Assembly (NCBI GenBank): GCA_024220505.1
Contig: JAKZZE010000026.1
Span: 248,001-312,000, forward strand
Source: Rhizopus arrhizus
Taxonomy: Eukaryota > Mucoromycota > Mucoromycetes > Mucorales > Rhizopodaceae
DNA: 64,000 nucleotides
Direction of reading: 5' to 3'
A program made the translations under genes and the position numbers. Below are positions 10,607 through 22,222 of this stretch, in pieces. Under the pieces are notes generated by a model. The model had not been told where the DNA came from. It saw only the letters and a program-made list of their open reading frames with translations, and did no database searches. The stretch's first letter is position 1, and each line of letters begins with the position of its first letter.

Positions 10607-12510
10607 CAGCTGATTCCAGTAAAAATTTATAATTTTTCTTTACAATTACGACTTAACAGTTATACTATATATAGACTTTGAGCTCAACATATGTATAGTA
10701 ATTTTAAAGCAAAGGAATGTATTGAGGGTAAATTGATAGTTATTTAGAGACAAAAAAAATTGCACTGGCAATATGCCGAAAGAGGCTTCTACTGAGTAAA
10801 CAAAATATGGATCATAATTGCCGACACGATGTAGTTAATTAGTCGGAAATGTAGCAGAAGATATCATGTATTCTTTTTAGCTTTTATACTTGTGATTAAT
10901 GGCTCGAGGACACAAAAGGACTGATAAAGTATGTTAGACATTCGAAGGAAAGTAAAAAGCATGTGTTGAAACATCTGATAATTTTATATGCAGAAGTATA
11001 CTTTAGCAATAATAAGAAGCACTGAAAACATTCTTGGTTATTTGCTTATAGCTATTAATAAAAGCACGAGATTGAGCTAACAGATTGATAAGAACGATAT
11101 ATTAATTGTAAATTAGACAGAGTATAAGCACTATAATAGAATTATAAAAAAACAACAACGAAGTTACGGGTAAATGAAAAGGCAATTAAAGCATCCTACA
11201 TCATGAATATAATACAAACATAAAAGCAAGAGTAACACAGAAAAGACTAAGTGATTGGCCTTGCAATCACTAATATGTTACTCGATTTCTTAAGAATGTG
11301 AATTGTAAACCTATATAGTTTTTATATCAACGGAGAGCTCTTGGCATATATTTCTTGTAGTGAGTCATAGGAAAAGATTACAAAAAAAAAAAAAATGCAG
11401 AAATTTGGATTAGTAGACACTAGGATTTCTATAAAAAAAACAAGCAAGTACGCGTAACTGAAAGATATATTAAAGCGCCATCTTCGCTCACTAAAAGAGG
11501 TTTTTTTATTAAAAAAATAACGAGTCGAACATGTTGATTAAAACTGAATAAAGAAATTATAGCATAAGTTATCATTAAGCTCATAAGATTTATAGATTTT
11601 TGCTCTAGTCAATATGTTATAATCAGAAAATGTAAAAGTAATTTAGATACTGTCATTGCATTTATGCACTGGAAATCTTCATTTGAGATTTGTCGACTAT
11701 TAATTTTTTGCTTCATAGTAACCGTAACGATTCACATGAGCTAATCAATACATTTGATCATCTAATCACTAATATTTAAATGAACTTAGTACATGCACTG
11801 ATGTAACTATTTAATGATAGAATGATTAACCTTTAATAATTTATCCGTAAAAGAGGTAATGAAGTACCAAGGGACATAATCACGGTTGTCGCTTTTGAAA
11901 TTAAGAATATTGAGCATGCGTTAAGTCATTAAATAGTTTTGCTTTAAACATTTTTCCAAGATTAATAGATTTAGTATCTATTTTGTGAACAGATTTTCTT
12001 TACTTTTACAAAGACAGAAAGACTGTCGTATGTATCAAATAAATTAGAAAAAGTTCATATGCAAAGTTTTTTAAATAAATAAGCACAGAGTTTAAGAAAA
12101 AAGGCTTGCAAAATAGGGAAAAGAATGAAAAGTATCATAAAAGGACCTAAAATGGATAAAAAAAAACCTTCATGTATTTGAATCATAAATATAGCCCATT
12201 ATTCATAAAATTTCATACTTTTAATCAATTTATATTCAAAACTGTGTCCAGCTTACTGCTGTTAATATTAAGCTTAAAGCTATATTCAAACAAAAGCAAA
12301 ATACTGATCAGTTTGTATGAATTTATCTAAAGAAGCCAAAAAATATTCATCACACAGCATTACATCGTGTAACACGAAGGTACAGAAAATAATTTTGCGC
12401 TGAATATTTTTCCTTTCCTAAGATGTTCGTTCATAAAACATTCAACCGAGACGACATACAATTTCTCAATAATTAATCAAGTTTTCTGGAAATACTTTAC
12501 GCATAAAAAA
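10607..12510. other. AT-rich non-coding stretch upstream of the reductase gene
   Basis: Nearly 2 kb has no supported open frame on either strand and no recognisable exon. It ends in the promoter region of the reductase gene. Confidence 0.6.
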
Positions 12511-12520
12511 GAATATATAA
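12511..12520 (+). promoter_or_regulatory. TATA box candidate of the reductase gene
   Basis: GAATATATAAAGC lies about 65 bp upstream of the ATG at 12580 and is the best TATA-like match in the upstream region. It is a sequence match only. Confidence 0.45.
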
Positions 12521-12579
12521 AGCTAGCAAATTCTGCTGCTTTACTATTTCATTCATCTTTACGCATAGTATTCATTTAA

Positions 12580-15500
12580 ATGCCTTCAGCAGCCCAATCT
12601 ATCTCAGATCAATCCACCATAGACTATTATAAAGCCTTTGTTAATTTCATAAAAATACAAAGTAAACTCTATGCTGATAAAGTATTTGTTCGCTATCACG
12701 TAAACAAGAGTTTCAAGACCTTAACTTACTCACAAGTCGATCATATCACTTCTAATTTGGCTTGCGAATGGGCAAAACAAGTGGAAGGCTCTGGTGTGAT
12801 CTCTTACATAAGCGATCATAGTATAGATTACTTGCTTACTATGATTGCCCTGATGAAATTACGCTCTACTTTACTTGCTGTGTCTCCCCGTAATTCCAAA
12901 GCAGCTATCGTTAACTTACTGGAGAAAACAAATGCTAAAGTGTTCTTTACCTCACCAAAATACGAAGCCATTGCTAAAAGCGCTTCTGTCAAGATTGAAG
13001 GAGCTAGTGTCATTGTTGTCAATCCTTTTGATATTGAAGCTTTGTTGAATCAGCCTCTCAATGATAGACAGAATGAATTCATTGACACATCTTTTACTGA
13101 AAAGGACCTCAATAAACCTGCATTGATTATTCATAGGTATGCTTCTTCTCTCATAAAAAAATACTATGAAGCTTTACTGATTTTTTACTTTAGTTCTGGT
13201 ACTACCAACTACCCTAAGCCTATATATCTTACTAACAGATATGTTCTTAATCTCTGTGGTGTCTTCAAGCTTTGCAAGGAACAAAATCCTCACTTAGATT
13301 TAGTTAAACAAAGCGATGTTTTCCTTACTTGTGTACCCCTGTAAGTTTTATGGAACAGTGATCCCAAGCTAAGTTATGCTAACATATCACTAGCTTTCAT
13401 GCATTTGGATTTTTCTGTACATTCTCTGTTGTTTATGCTGGTGCAAGCGTTGTCTTTTTGGAGAGGCTTCCCCCTTCTCAAAACGAAATCACTTATGCTC
13501 TGAAGCAAAATAATTGTACTTTGATGGCCGCTCCTCCTCTTATTTTCGAACAAATGGTCCCTCATTTGAAAAAAACCAATGAATTTTCAGCAGCTCAAAA
13601 TCTCAAATTTGCTATATTTGCTGGCGCTTCTCTCAAACGCGAGACAGGCAATTGGCTTCAGGAACATAATATCAACATCCGTAACGCTTATGGTACCACT
13701 GAAATGAGTGTTGTTATGACTGCCAACTTAGATCCTAGATGTAAAAATTGGTACTCGCTTCGTCCTATCTGGAATGATCGTAGTGGCCAATCCTACTTAA
13801 TCTTTGAGGATACAGAAGAAGGATACAAGCATCTCTATCTTCGTTCTGATAGTCCTACTATAGCTCTTAATGTATCAAACCGTGAAGGAGGCGGATACAA
13901 CAGTAATGATCTATTCTTAGAAGATTCTGAGTATCCAGGATATTTCAACTACGTAGGTAGACGAGATGATACTTTAGTTATGGAGAATGGTGAAAAGACA
14001 AATCCTGTGCCAATGGAAAATACCATTCGTCAAAGTACTATAGTCAAGCAAGTTGCTGTTTTGGGTCATGCTCGCCAATGTACTGCAGCCCTTATTGAAA
14101 TAGATATGGACTATGCTATGAGCTATGGTCCTGAAGAAATAATTTCTCTCGTTTATGAAGCTGTAGAGGATGCCAATAAAGAATGTCCTAGTCACAGTAC
14201 TATTTTACCCCAAATGGTCAAGATCCTTCCTTTCAACAAGACTTTGCCTTCTACTGACAAAGGAACTGTAATCCGCAAGAAAGCTGAAGCTATGTATGCT
14301 GGCTTAGTTGAAAAAATGTACAAGGATTTCCTCGAGGGCCCTGTCTATAATTCCAGTAGTGACAGTTCATCCTGGTCAGCTAAACAAACCGAGTCCTTCT
14401 TAGTCAAGAGTATCGCTGAGGTGCTACATATGCCAGAGTTTGCCTTTAATGATCATGAGAGGTCAGTCTTTGATTTAGGCCTCAATTCCTTAACGGCAAT
14501 TCAACTTCGAAATTCTATCGCAAAGCAATTTAAGAACGTCCCTCAAAACTTTTTGTTCCAGAACTCCACTATATCATCTATGCGACAGGCTTTATTATCT
14601 GACAGTCAAGTTGACGCTGCCGAATTGGCAGAGATGCGCTACCAGCAAACTCAAGAATTGGCCAAGTCTTATCTCGAGCGGGCCAACAAGGACTTTTCAG
14701 TAGCTAAAAATGACTATGAAACAGAAAAAAAGGAGAAGGTCGTATTACTTACTGGAGCTACTGGTTCCCTTGGCTCTTTTATGCTTCGTGATCTGTTAAA
14801 AGATGCTACTGTCAAAAAGGTTTATTGTTTAATCCGTGGTAAAGAGGCTGAACTTCACACCCGGTTAGTGAAAGCATTTACTTCTCGCCACCTTGATTCT
14901 TCTTTATTAAAAACTGAAAGGATTGAGGTCTTGCCAATGCGTTTGACTGAACAGTACCTGGGTTTGGCTAAAGAACGTTACGAGCAACTCAAGGAGGAAA
15001 TAACAATTGTCCAACATTGTGCTTGGCTTTTAGATTTTAATATGACTATCGACCATTATGACAAGGAATGCATTGCTCCCTTCTACAACTTGCTCAAGTT
15101 TGCTTATCGCGAAGTCAACCCAATGCATGTCCATTTCATTTCTAGCGTGAGTGCCAGCGCTGCTTTGGGCTCCGAAATTGAAGAAAAGCCTTTACCATTT
15201 GACTCTCATGCTGCTATGCCTATGGGTTACGCTCAATCCAAGTTTGTTTGCGAAATTCTTCTCAGTTATCTTGTGAAAGAAAAAAAGTTCCCCTGTTATG
15301 TTGAGCGCGTTGGCCAAGTCTCTGGCGACTCTGAAAGCGGTGTCTGGAATACTTCTGAGCAGTACCCATTGTTGTTTATTGCTGGTTCACTGATGCGCAA
15401 GATGCCCAAGCTTTCCACAGTGATTGATTGGATACCAGTTGACTATGCTTCTAGTGCTATTGTTGGTATCATGCTTCGTACCGCTCATTTCTCTGCAAGC

Positions 15501-15833
15501 ATAGAGAGCTCCGTTTATCATATTGTCAATCCTCATCATGAAAACTGGACAGATATCCTCAATGCTATGAAATCCTGCGGCATGAAGTTTGATGTAGTTG
15601 AATCAGTTGAATGGGTGGATACACTTTCAAAAGATGATACAAACCCAGCGTTCCGTCTTATGTCCTTTTATGAAGACAGCTTCAAGAAAGATTTCAAGAT
15701 GCCAATATGGCAAACAAAGAAGACTTGCAAACTTGCACCCATTCTAGCCAAGTCTCCAGTTGTTGATTCCAAGTTATTCAGCAAGTATCTGAACCACTGG
15801 CAATCAGTCGGTTTTTACAAACCATCTAATTAA
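12580..15833 (+). CDS. NRPS-like adenylate-forming reductase (A-T-R)
   Basis: Three exons, 12580-13136, 13194-13340 and 13394-15833, join in frame through two GT-AG introns (57 and 53 bp) and give 1047 residues. The order is adenylation domain, carrier domain, reductase domain. Adenylation motifs include SSGTTNYPKP (~187), NAYGTTEMS (~333) and YVGRRDDTLVMENGEK (~421). The carrier motif DLGLNSLTAIQL has the phosphopantetheine Ser near residue 600. The reductase domain has the NAD(P)-binding LLTGATGSLGSF (~686) and the YAQSK pair (Tyr ~847, Lys ~851) of short-chain dehydrogenases. Such enzymes activate a carboxylic acid, load it on the carrier arm and release it as an aldehyde. Lys2 has the same architecture but is longer (about 1,400 residues), so the substrate is open. 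All key residues are present and there are no stops. It lies inside DNA inserted into a transposase gene. Confidence 0.9.
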
Positions 15834-16282
15834 TCTTGGCTTAATGTTGATTCTGGCATCATATATAATGCATCATTAAAATCTATTCAATGTTTCTCTT
15901 GTCTACATAGATAAAACTTGTGTTCTTAATTTAAATTTTATATCGGATCTACATAAGCTATATACATTGCTTAGCACCTGAATGTTTTCTTAGGCTAAAC
16001 ATATTGCATGAAATTTATTATTTCTAAGTAGGCTAGCTCTCAAAAAATGTTACTAAACAAGTGCTGTGAAAGTAACGAATGAATTGGTACATCTCAATCA
16101 ATGATAATCATAAAAATAGTGGGTATAATGTTAAACTTGACAGGGCTATATGAAAACGTTTTTACCTTTTTTTTTTTTGAATTGATTTCAACAAGTGCAT
16201 TTGTTCAAATAAAAAAGTATTACAGTATTTATCCTGCCTATTGTTATACCAAGTGTATATGATAAAAAGCTTTTTTTTTTTT
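15834..16282. other. Non-coding 3' flank of the reductase gene
   Basis: AT-rich, with no gene seen. A T13 run ending in TTTAG (16283) looks like a splice acceptor for the fragment that follows. Confidence 0.5.
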
Positions 16283-16284
16283 TA

Positions 16285-16557
16285 GGAAACTGTCTCAAAG
16301 AAAAGGAAGAATGATACTCTAGAAAATTCTAAGCCAAAACAGGTTAAAAAAGAGAAGCAACAGACTATCGCATAGTATAGTCTATAGAATCTATCATATA
16401 TATCTTGGATATACACAATAAGGGTTTTTTTATTACCATAGGAAAATTATAAAGCTCATCACCATCGTTGTGTTGTAAATGATATAAATAAAAAGGAATA
16501 TGAGCCTTTGTTCATACCACCTTGTTCATCTTTATTGATTCCTGTCGAGGAATACTA
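16285..16557 (+). pseudogene. Two exon-like fragments of an unidentified gene
   Basis: After a polypyrimidine tract and AG, one frame reads ETVSKKRKNDTLENSKPK and on to a TAG near 16374; its basic residues resemble a nuclear-localisation C-terminus. A second frame near 16441-16557 reads YKAHHHRCVVNDINKKEY and ends LLIPVEEY before TAA. There is no start or upstream part, so these look like 3' remnants of a gene carried in the 6.1-kb segment. The family is not recognised. Confidence 0.35.
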
Positions 16558-16704
16558 ATTTAATAGCAAAAAGATACCAAAAGAAATCTATTGGACAAAG
16601 CAGATGTACTTCTCGCATCGCGAAGACTTGCTAATCTCATACTGTGGCTGTAGATAGCTTTTGCTAAACGAAATTTTTATACCCGCTAATGTCTCTATTA
16701 GCTC

Positions 16705-17262
16705 CTAGATCACCAGCTGGAACTCGCGCTGTGGTTAAAACTGCGAAAACAAGTGTAACTTCTCACACGGTTATTGGAGCAATTCATTCGTCCGCAGTGC
16801 TTTATGTCGTTTTGAAAAAAAATCCCCCCTCCCAAACCAGAAACAGACACTGTTGCCAAAAAGAAGAGAAAGAGTAACAGAGGAAAGAAAAGGGGGGGGG
16901 ATGTAGCTGAGACTAACGATGATGAAGGAACTCAGGAGGATGACATCAGTGCGGTTGATGTAAAACCAGCTCTAAAAGGTACAACAACTGCTCATTTTAT
17001 TAAGTTTGTCAATGAGCTCCTTGATATTACGGATGAGGATGAATCTTTAAAGGGTAGTTATTTAGTGATGGATAATGCTAGTGTCCATAAGTCGAAACTG
17101 ATGATTCGAAAAATTGAAGCTAGAGGTTATAGAGTAATGTATCTTCCCCCTCCCCCTCTCTCCTTACTCGCCTGAGCTAAATCCTATTGAAACAGTTCTG
17201 GGCTTTAGTGAAAGGAAAAAAAATAAAGCGTCATCGCTTGATGAAAGAAGAGACATTATCTT
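16705..17262 (+). pseudogene. DDE transposase copy C, downstream piece
   Basis: It continues copy C after the 6.1-kb interruption: RSPAGTRAVVKTAK, then (after a shift near the C-rich tract) the acidic/basic linker, LVMDNASVHKSKLM and SPELNPIE. Frame shifts occur at the same homopolymer-rich places as in A and B (A8/C6 tract, G9 tract, poly-Pro codons). Tract length differs: ten G/C in A, nine in C, and nine without the following A in B. It ends close to the small reverse-strand gene at 17356. Confidence 0.85.
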
Positions 17263-17355
17263 CTAGAATTGATTATGCATGTAATGACGTTCGTTTTAGT
17301 GATCTTTATAGCTTTTATGATATAAAACATATATGCAGTAATTTTTTTTTGTTTA

Positions 17356-17550
17356 TTATGAAAGACTTCTGTTGACAGAACGACGTAATTTTCCATCTTG
17401 CTGTACCTCAGTTGCATCATTCTCTGCCTTTCCACTTGATGTAACAGAGCTGTGCTTTGTATACTCTTTTAATCTTGCAAGTGTATAGTCTTTACAGACT
17501 AAATAGGAACCCAAGGCAACTAAAATAAAATGATTCGTGAGTTTATTCAT
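17356..17550 (-). CDS. Small membrane-anchored protein, unknown, copy 1
   Basis: It encodes 64 residues with an N-terminal hydrophobic stretch (NHFILVALGSYLVCKDY) and a polar Ser/Lys-rich tail. The DNA from about 17318 to 17575 appears identical to 27551-27808, so one copy was duplicated recently together with the transposon end. In copy C the transposase is fused to it with about 0.4 kb deleted relative to arm B. A single N-terminal transmembrane helix is likely. I do not recognise the family. Conservation of the frame in two copies is weak support, as the copies are too young to show selection. Confidence 0.45.
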   Translation of the reverse strand: MNKLTNHFILVALGSYLVCKDYTLARLKEYTKHSSVTSSGKAENDATEVQQDGKLRRSVNRSLS

Positions 17551-17574
17551 AAATTTCCTTTTTGTTGGTTGTCT

Positions 17575-17674
17575 ACGATTAAACAGATTTTTTATTTATA
17601 AATAATTAAACCTCTATTGGGCGCACGATTGTAATATTACATCTTTTCCGCCCGAGGCAGTTCATAAAGGAAGT
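17575..17674. repeat. Inverted copy of window positions 1-99
   Basis: It starts exactly where copy C similarity to arm B ends (GGTTGTCTA) and ends at GTTCATAAAGGAA. It is the inverted partner of 1-99. The word TGGGCGCA followed by GAT also occurs in the terminal repeats of the 40.3-43.3 kb element, which hints at a distant relationship of termini. Confidence 0.75.
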
Positions 17675-17756
17675 ATAGTGGTGACTAAAGAAACTCTTTT
17701 GGGATCAAGGGTAAAAATGCTTTGGAAAAAGTGAATGGGATCAAGTGTAAAACACA

Positions 17757-20700
17757 CTAGTGAGAAGGAGAGAAGGGTAGCCATTCTAAGAGTCTTTGCC
17801 CAAGGTGAGTGGGCGGAGTAGGTGGGATCTTAGCGTGATATAGGTAATCGAGTTCATATAGGATTCTGCATATGGTTGGCCAGCGAATGGTCCACGAGAG
17901 TGTTGTGTTAGGAGAGCGAGGTTGCTTGGTAGGTAGCATATTTAAAAGGAAGGACAATGGGTCAGAGATCGTTTCGGGCATCATGAGTCTACGGTGCATT
18001 TGGAGACAATGAATGGTATGGGCTTTTGTGAAGGATTGGTCAGGGTGTCGAGGGCAGGCTTTGTATCGACCACCAGGGAGCCAGCCAAGTCGCCAACGTA
18101 TGCAACGACTTCTTTCAGACTTGGACATAGGTAGCCATAGGACAGGGTCAAGAGAGATAGTTGGACGGCAGTGTTGAAGGAGAACGGAGGCATGCGTGGA
18201 ACGTTTATTATCGAGGTTACCTTGACGGTAGTCTCGTTGTATCAATTTTAAAGAGCGACGATCCAGAGACTCAGGGTCAGGGAGGCATCTCTTCCAAATG
18301 GGAAACCTAGAGAGTCTGTACCATTGGGAGTGGCTTCGGAGCTGGCGGATATGTGGAAGAAGATGGTGTAACAGAGCATCTTCGGGAAGAGTAAGGGAAC
18401 GTAGAAGGAACTGAGATTGTAGAGCATAAGCACGTTCCTGCATCGTTGGTAGCTTCGACATATGTAGCATTAACGCGATGGAAGATGTGTGGGAGCCACC
18501 GAAAATCCGACACAAACAGACGTTTTGGGCATCTTCCAGTTGTTTGCTAAGGAATTTGGTGATCTTGGTAATGGCCAGGCTATATTCCAGTTGAGCACGA
18601 ACAATATGACTGTAAAATTGGGTATCAAGGAGAGGAGAAAAGCCTTTAGGGTGAACATCAATAGCTGAGAGTTGGTTCATAGTGGCAAGGGCTTTGGTCT
18701 TGTTTTGATTGACCAATGCAATAGCATCGAGATAGCCTCCAGGGCGAAAGGGAATTCCGAGGTAGGGAAATGAAGGTTGCTTTGGAATTGGTTCGCCATA
18801 GAGAGTGTAACTTGAAGACGGTTGCGTTGGATCTAGTATAACACATTTACTTGGGTTCCATCGGTACCCAAGCTTGTAACTATGATCTTCGCAAGACTTG
18901 AGGAGGCTTGGTATGTCGGCCTTAGCAGCTATGAGAACCACATCGTCAGCATAGAGGAGGCAGTTCAACCGAAGGATAAGTTCGGTAGGGGAAATATCCA
19001 CGGTTATAGGTTGTAGGCGCAGAAGGCGAGGCAACTCGTTAATGTATATAGAATACAAAAACGGAGAGAGGATTGACCCTTGTAGGACACCGGTGACTGG
19101 CGAGAAGCGTGTAGATGTTGCATTGTTGAGTAGCACTTCTATTTGGACCTCGTCAAATAAGTTCCGTAGTAGGCTAATGAGCGCCGCAGGTGCTGTTTTT
19201 TCTAGCATGTGCCATATTTGGCGGCGATCCATGGTGTCATATGCTGACTTGATGTCCAAGAATGCTAGTACTGGGGTTATGTGATAGTGGCGACGGAGAA
19301 TGTTACATATCTCTGCTAGGCAAAGGGCTTGGTCTAAAGATCCTCTAGATTCGCGAAACCCGCCTTGGGCGAGGTCTAAAGGAGGACTGTGATCTATCAG
19401 AAAGTGGTGAATACTACGTTCTAACAGCTTTCGGAAGACAGACGTGAAGCTAATAGGTCTATGATTGCCAGGTTCAGTCGGGTCACCTTTCTTGTAGATT
19501 GGTACTACTTGGGCCAAACGCCAGTCAGCAGGTGTATAAGACCATGTCTAGCATAGCTGAAACAGAAACAGTAGTATAGGTGCAAGGGCTGGTTGTAGAG
19601 GAGCGAGCATCTCTTGCCGTAAATGGTCAGGGCCTGGCGCCTTCTTAGGTGGTAGCTGTCTAAGAGCATCTTTGACATCATCCAGTAAAATTGGGCAGGT
19701 ATCTTGCGAAAAAGGAGTGGTGTGATACCGCAACGAGTGATCTTCGTCCATATCTTGGAGTAGTCGTCCTGAATAGATCGTTTGCAAGTACGAAGCCATT
19801 ACCTCAGCTGCCTGTTCTGGGCCATCTATGGTAGAAAAGGAAGGTTTTAGGTTTCTGTTTTTACGTATTTTACACAGCCTTGCAATTGCTTTAGTATACT
19901 CCCCCTTTTCCATTTTGTTACAAAAATCTTTCCAGGTTTCTCGCCTTCGTTGTTGGATCATTCTGCGCAATTTAGCCTTAGTTTCTTGGTGGAGCAGCCA
20001 ATACTTTAGACAGTTCATTCCTTGTGCTTTCCGCCATTTCCTGTAGTAGTATTCTTTAAGATCAAAGATCTCCTGTAATTCGCGCGTCCAAAACTGTTGC
20101 TGGAAATCGTTCGTTTGCCTTGTATGACGTCCACAAACCAAATCCAGAGATTGATAGATCGCATGACAAAGGGCTCGATTGAATTGCTCAATATATGTCG
20201 CTGCGGAGGATCTGTTGTCAAAGGGAGGGACGTTGGTTGGGATGAGATCTTTGGTGAAATGGGAAAAGTGTTCTATATATTGAGATCTGAACTGGTCATC
20301 TTTCAGCTTGTTCAAGCGCCATAGGATTCGTTTGGGTGCATTGGTTCTCTGGGATGGTGTTGTCACTTGGAAGGAGAGTGTCATAAACTTATGGTAGGAG
20401 TCAAGCGATAAGTCGTCTCTAATTAGTAACTGTGGGCAAAGTAGCTCTGTAGTGCTGATGAAGTAGTCGATAATACTGCTACCATTAAAGGTCATATATG
20501 TGGGTGATCCATAGGCCAATCTTTCATTCCATATAATCATATCATGTGATTTGGTCCAGTCATATAATATTTGTCCTCGGTGAGTTTGAATAGTATCTCC
20601 AGTGATATGTCCTAGTCGTGCATTGAGGTCACCGCAAATGATTGTGGATGTAATATTGGGTAGATCCAAGGGTAGTAAGTCAAGGATGTTGGAAACTTCT

Positions 20701-21053
20701 GTATGTGATAAAGATGGAGGTAAGTAGAGACAATGGACAAGGTGTTTCGATATAACGAAGGACAAAGTATACTTAGCTAGTAGAGAATGTCTAGGAGGGA
20801 TGTATTGTACTGCGAAAGGACAGGAAGGGTTGACTAACAGGGCAATACCAAGACTACCTCAATTCTTGATTGATTGGATAGGTTGACCATACGTGTGAAA
20901 TTGCTGCCAGGATGTAGGATACTTGTTAGGTGAGAGGAGCCAGGTTTCTGTAATTAAAAGAACGGAAGAGGATTCAGCTAATTTAAGGAGCGGTGAAATA
21001 GCTTGTTTGGGTAGACCAGTGGCGTTGAATAGCGATATACTAATTGTGGTCAT
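17757..21053 (-). pseudogene. LINE ORF2: AP endonuclease, reverse transcriptase, C-terminal zinc motif
   Basis: It has 1098 codons in one frame, with a TGA at codon 65 (20859) and a TAG at codon 502 (19548). The N-terminal part is an apurinic-endonuclease domain (LLITETWLLS, IICGDLNARLGH, SSIIDYF). The central part is a reverse transcriptase (VPIYKKGDPTEPGNHRPIS, GVLQGSILSPFLYSIYINEL, LLYADDVVLIA with the YADD catalytic pair). The C-terminus has a CPRHP...HTIHCLQMH cysteine-histidine motif. Together these nick DNA and copy the element RNA onto the nick. Both stops are one C-to-T step from Arg (CGA) and Gln (CAG). Otherwise the protein looks intact, so inactivation is recent. Confidence 0.93.
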
Positions 21054-22222
21054 TATAGTTGGGAAGTGGTATCCTCGCGGTCCGAGAGAAGCATAGCGAC
21101 GTCCTCATCAACATTGAAAACGTCTATTGGGTTGGTGACTTTAGTAGGAAGACTTTCGTTAAGGACGGATTTGTTAATCCAACCTTGATTGTAAAAGTAA
21201 CGGGCTACGGCTGCCTTGACTGGAGCACGAATATAGGTCAGGGCTTTCTTCACACGATCACTATGGTGCATAAGGGCAAAGCTATTGCGTTCTTCTTTAG
21301 AGCAGTGTTCATATTTGGGGTCCAAGAGGATTGAGCCGTCGCAAGGGTTGAAATCGTCCTTGGTGCGAACCTTAAATTTTTGGAGGTGGGACTTCAGTTC
21401 AGATGCATAATCGTTGTGGACAAGAAGAGCCACAACGTTACGGGTGGGGTAATGAATGTCAAGAATGCGGCTATTGTTAATGTCCAGTTGACGAAGACGA
21501 CTTCTCAATTGCCCGACGGGCACTCGGGCTTTAGTCGGTATGTAGACATACTGAAAACCTTGGTTCTCTGAGGGTGGTTGCAAAAATCGAGCAGCAGTTT
21601 CCTGACGTTGGATTCGACGGTGTTGACGCTTTTCGAGCATGGAGGCTTTGATACTATTGAGCCGGGCTGCGTCCCGCCAAGGAGGGAGTGGCTGGGAGGA
21701 GGGGTGCAGCGGTGGGAATTGAGAATCGTTTAAGTCAGTATAGGGCTTGGAATCAGCGGAAGCTCGTTGGGCGTGTAATGCTTGGATTTCCTCCCGGGCT
21801 TGCTTGAGTTCAGCTTGGGTCTGTTTAAGTTCGGCATATAGTTTCTCAATGGTAGATTGCAAATCGGCTATGGTTACACTAGGTGCCAAACCATTGTTCT
21901 CGGGGCTCGGAGATGATGATCTAGAAATTTCCCATTAGTCCTGAGTGTTGGCGTCAGAAGGTAGTTCAGTAGTTGTTGAGGTAGACTGAAGCAAATTGAC
22001 CATGGTAGGTGCATTGTAATTCTTGCTACAGACTTTGCACATAAAGCTAGGCTGAGGGGGGTCGCCTGGCGAAGTTCCATTGCGGTATAAGGAGTCCATT
22101 GTTTGACAACTGGCGCAAACGAGCTGTCGACGTTGGATCTCAAATTGCTTATATAGATTTTGGACCTGTTCGCTTGAAAGAACAGGTACAGTAGGCTTGC
22201 GTCCTCGAACACTAGGTGGCAT
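21053..22222 (-). pseudogene. LINE ORF1: zinc-ribbon and coiled-coil protein
   Basis: It has 389 codons from ATG at 22222, with one TAA at codon 96 (21935), one C-to-T step from CAA. The N-terminal part has paired cysteines (CASC near residue 36 and CKVC near residue 63). After the stop a coiled coil follows (LQSTIEKLYAELKQTQAELK), then an RNA-binding-like region (QYVYIPTKARVPVGQLRSRL). The stop codon TAA shares its last A with the ATG of ORF2. The likely role is packaging element RNA. Confidence 0.8.

Larger units (their letters stand above)
10607..16704. other. 6.1-kb segment splitting transposase copy C, with a CTA duplication
   Basis: The transposase sequence stops at 10606 and resumes at 16705 without loss; arms A and B show the uninterrupted form GGGCTAGATCACC (with one change in B). 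CTA is present at both edges (10604-10606 and 16705-16707), as expected for a short target duplication (TA or CTA). No terminal inverted repeat is visible. The right edge carries a hairpin, GCTAAT-6 nt-ATTAGC, two bases before CTAG. The segment holds the reductase gene 12580-15833 and gene fragments near 16.3-16.56 kb. The mechanism of insertion is not clear. Confidence 0.7.

Noticed and set aside
10607..16704. Simple Tc1/mariner insertion of the 6.1-kb segment
   Set aside because: TA/CTA is duplicated, but the ends show no inverted repeats, so the mechanism is left open.
1..17674. One transposon spanning from the window start to 17.67 kb with the 99-bp repeats as its termini
   Set aside because: The repeat pair is real, but host genes with normal spacing lie between, arm A and copy C break the symmetry, and the window edge hides the left flank.
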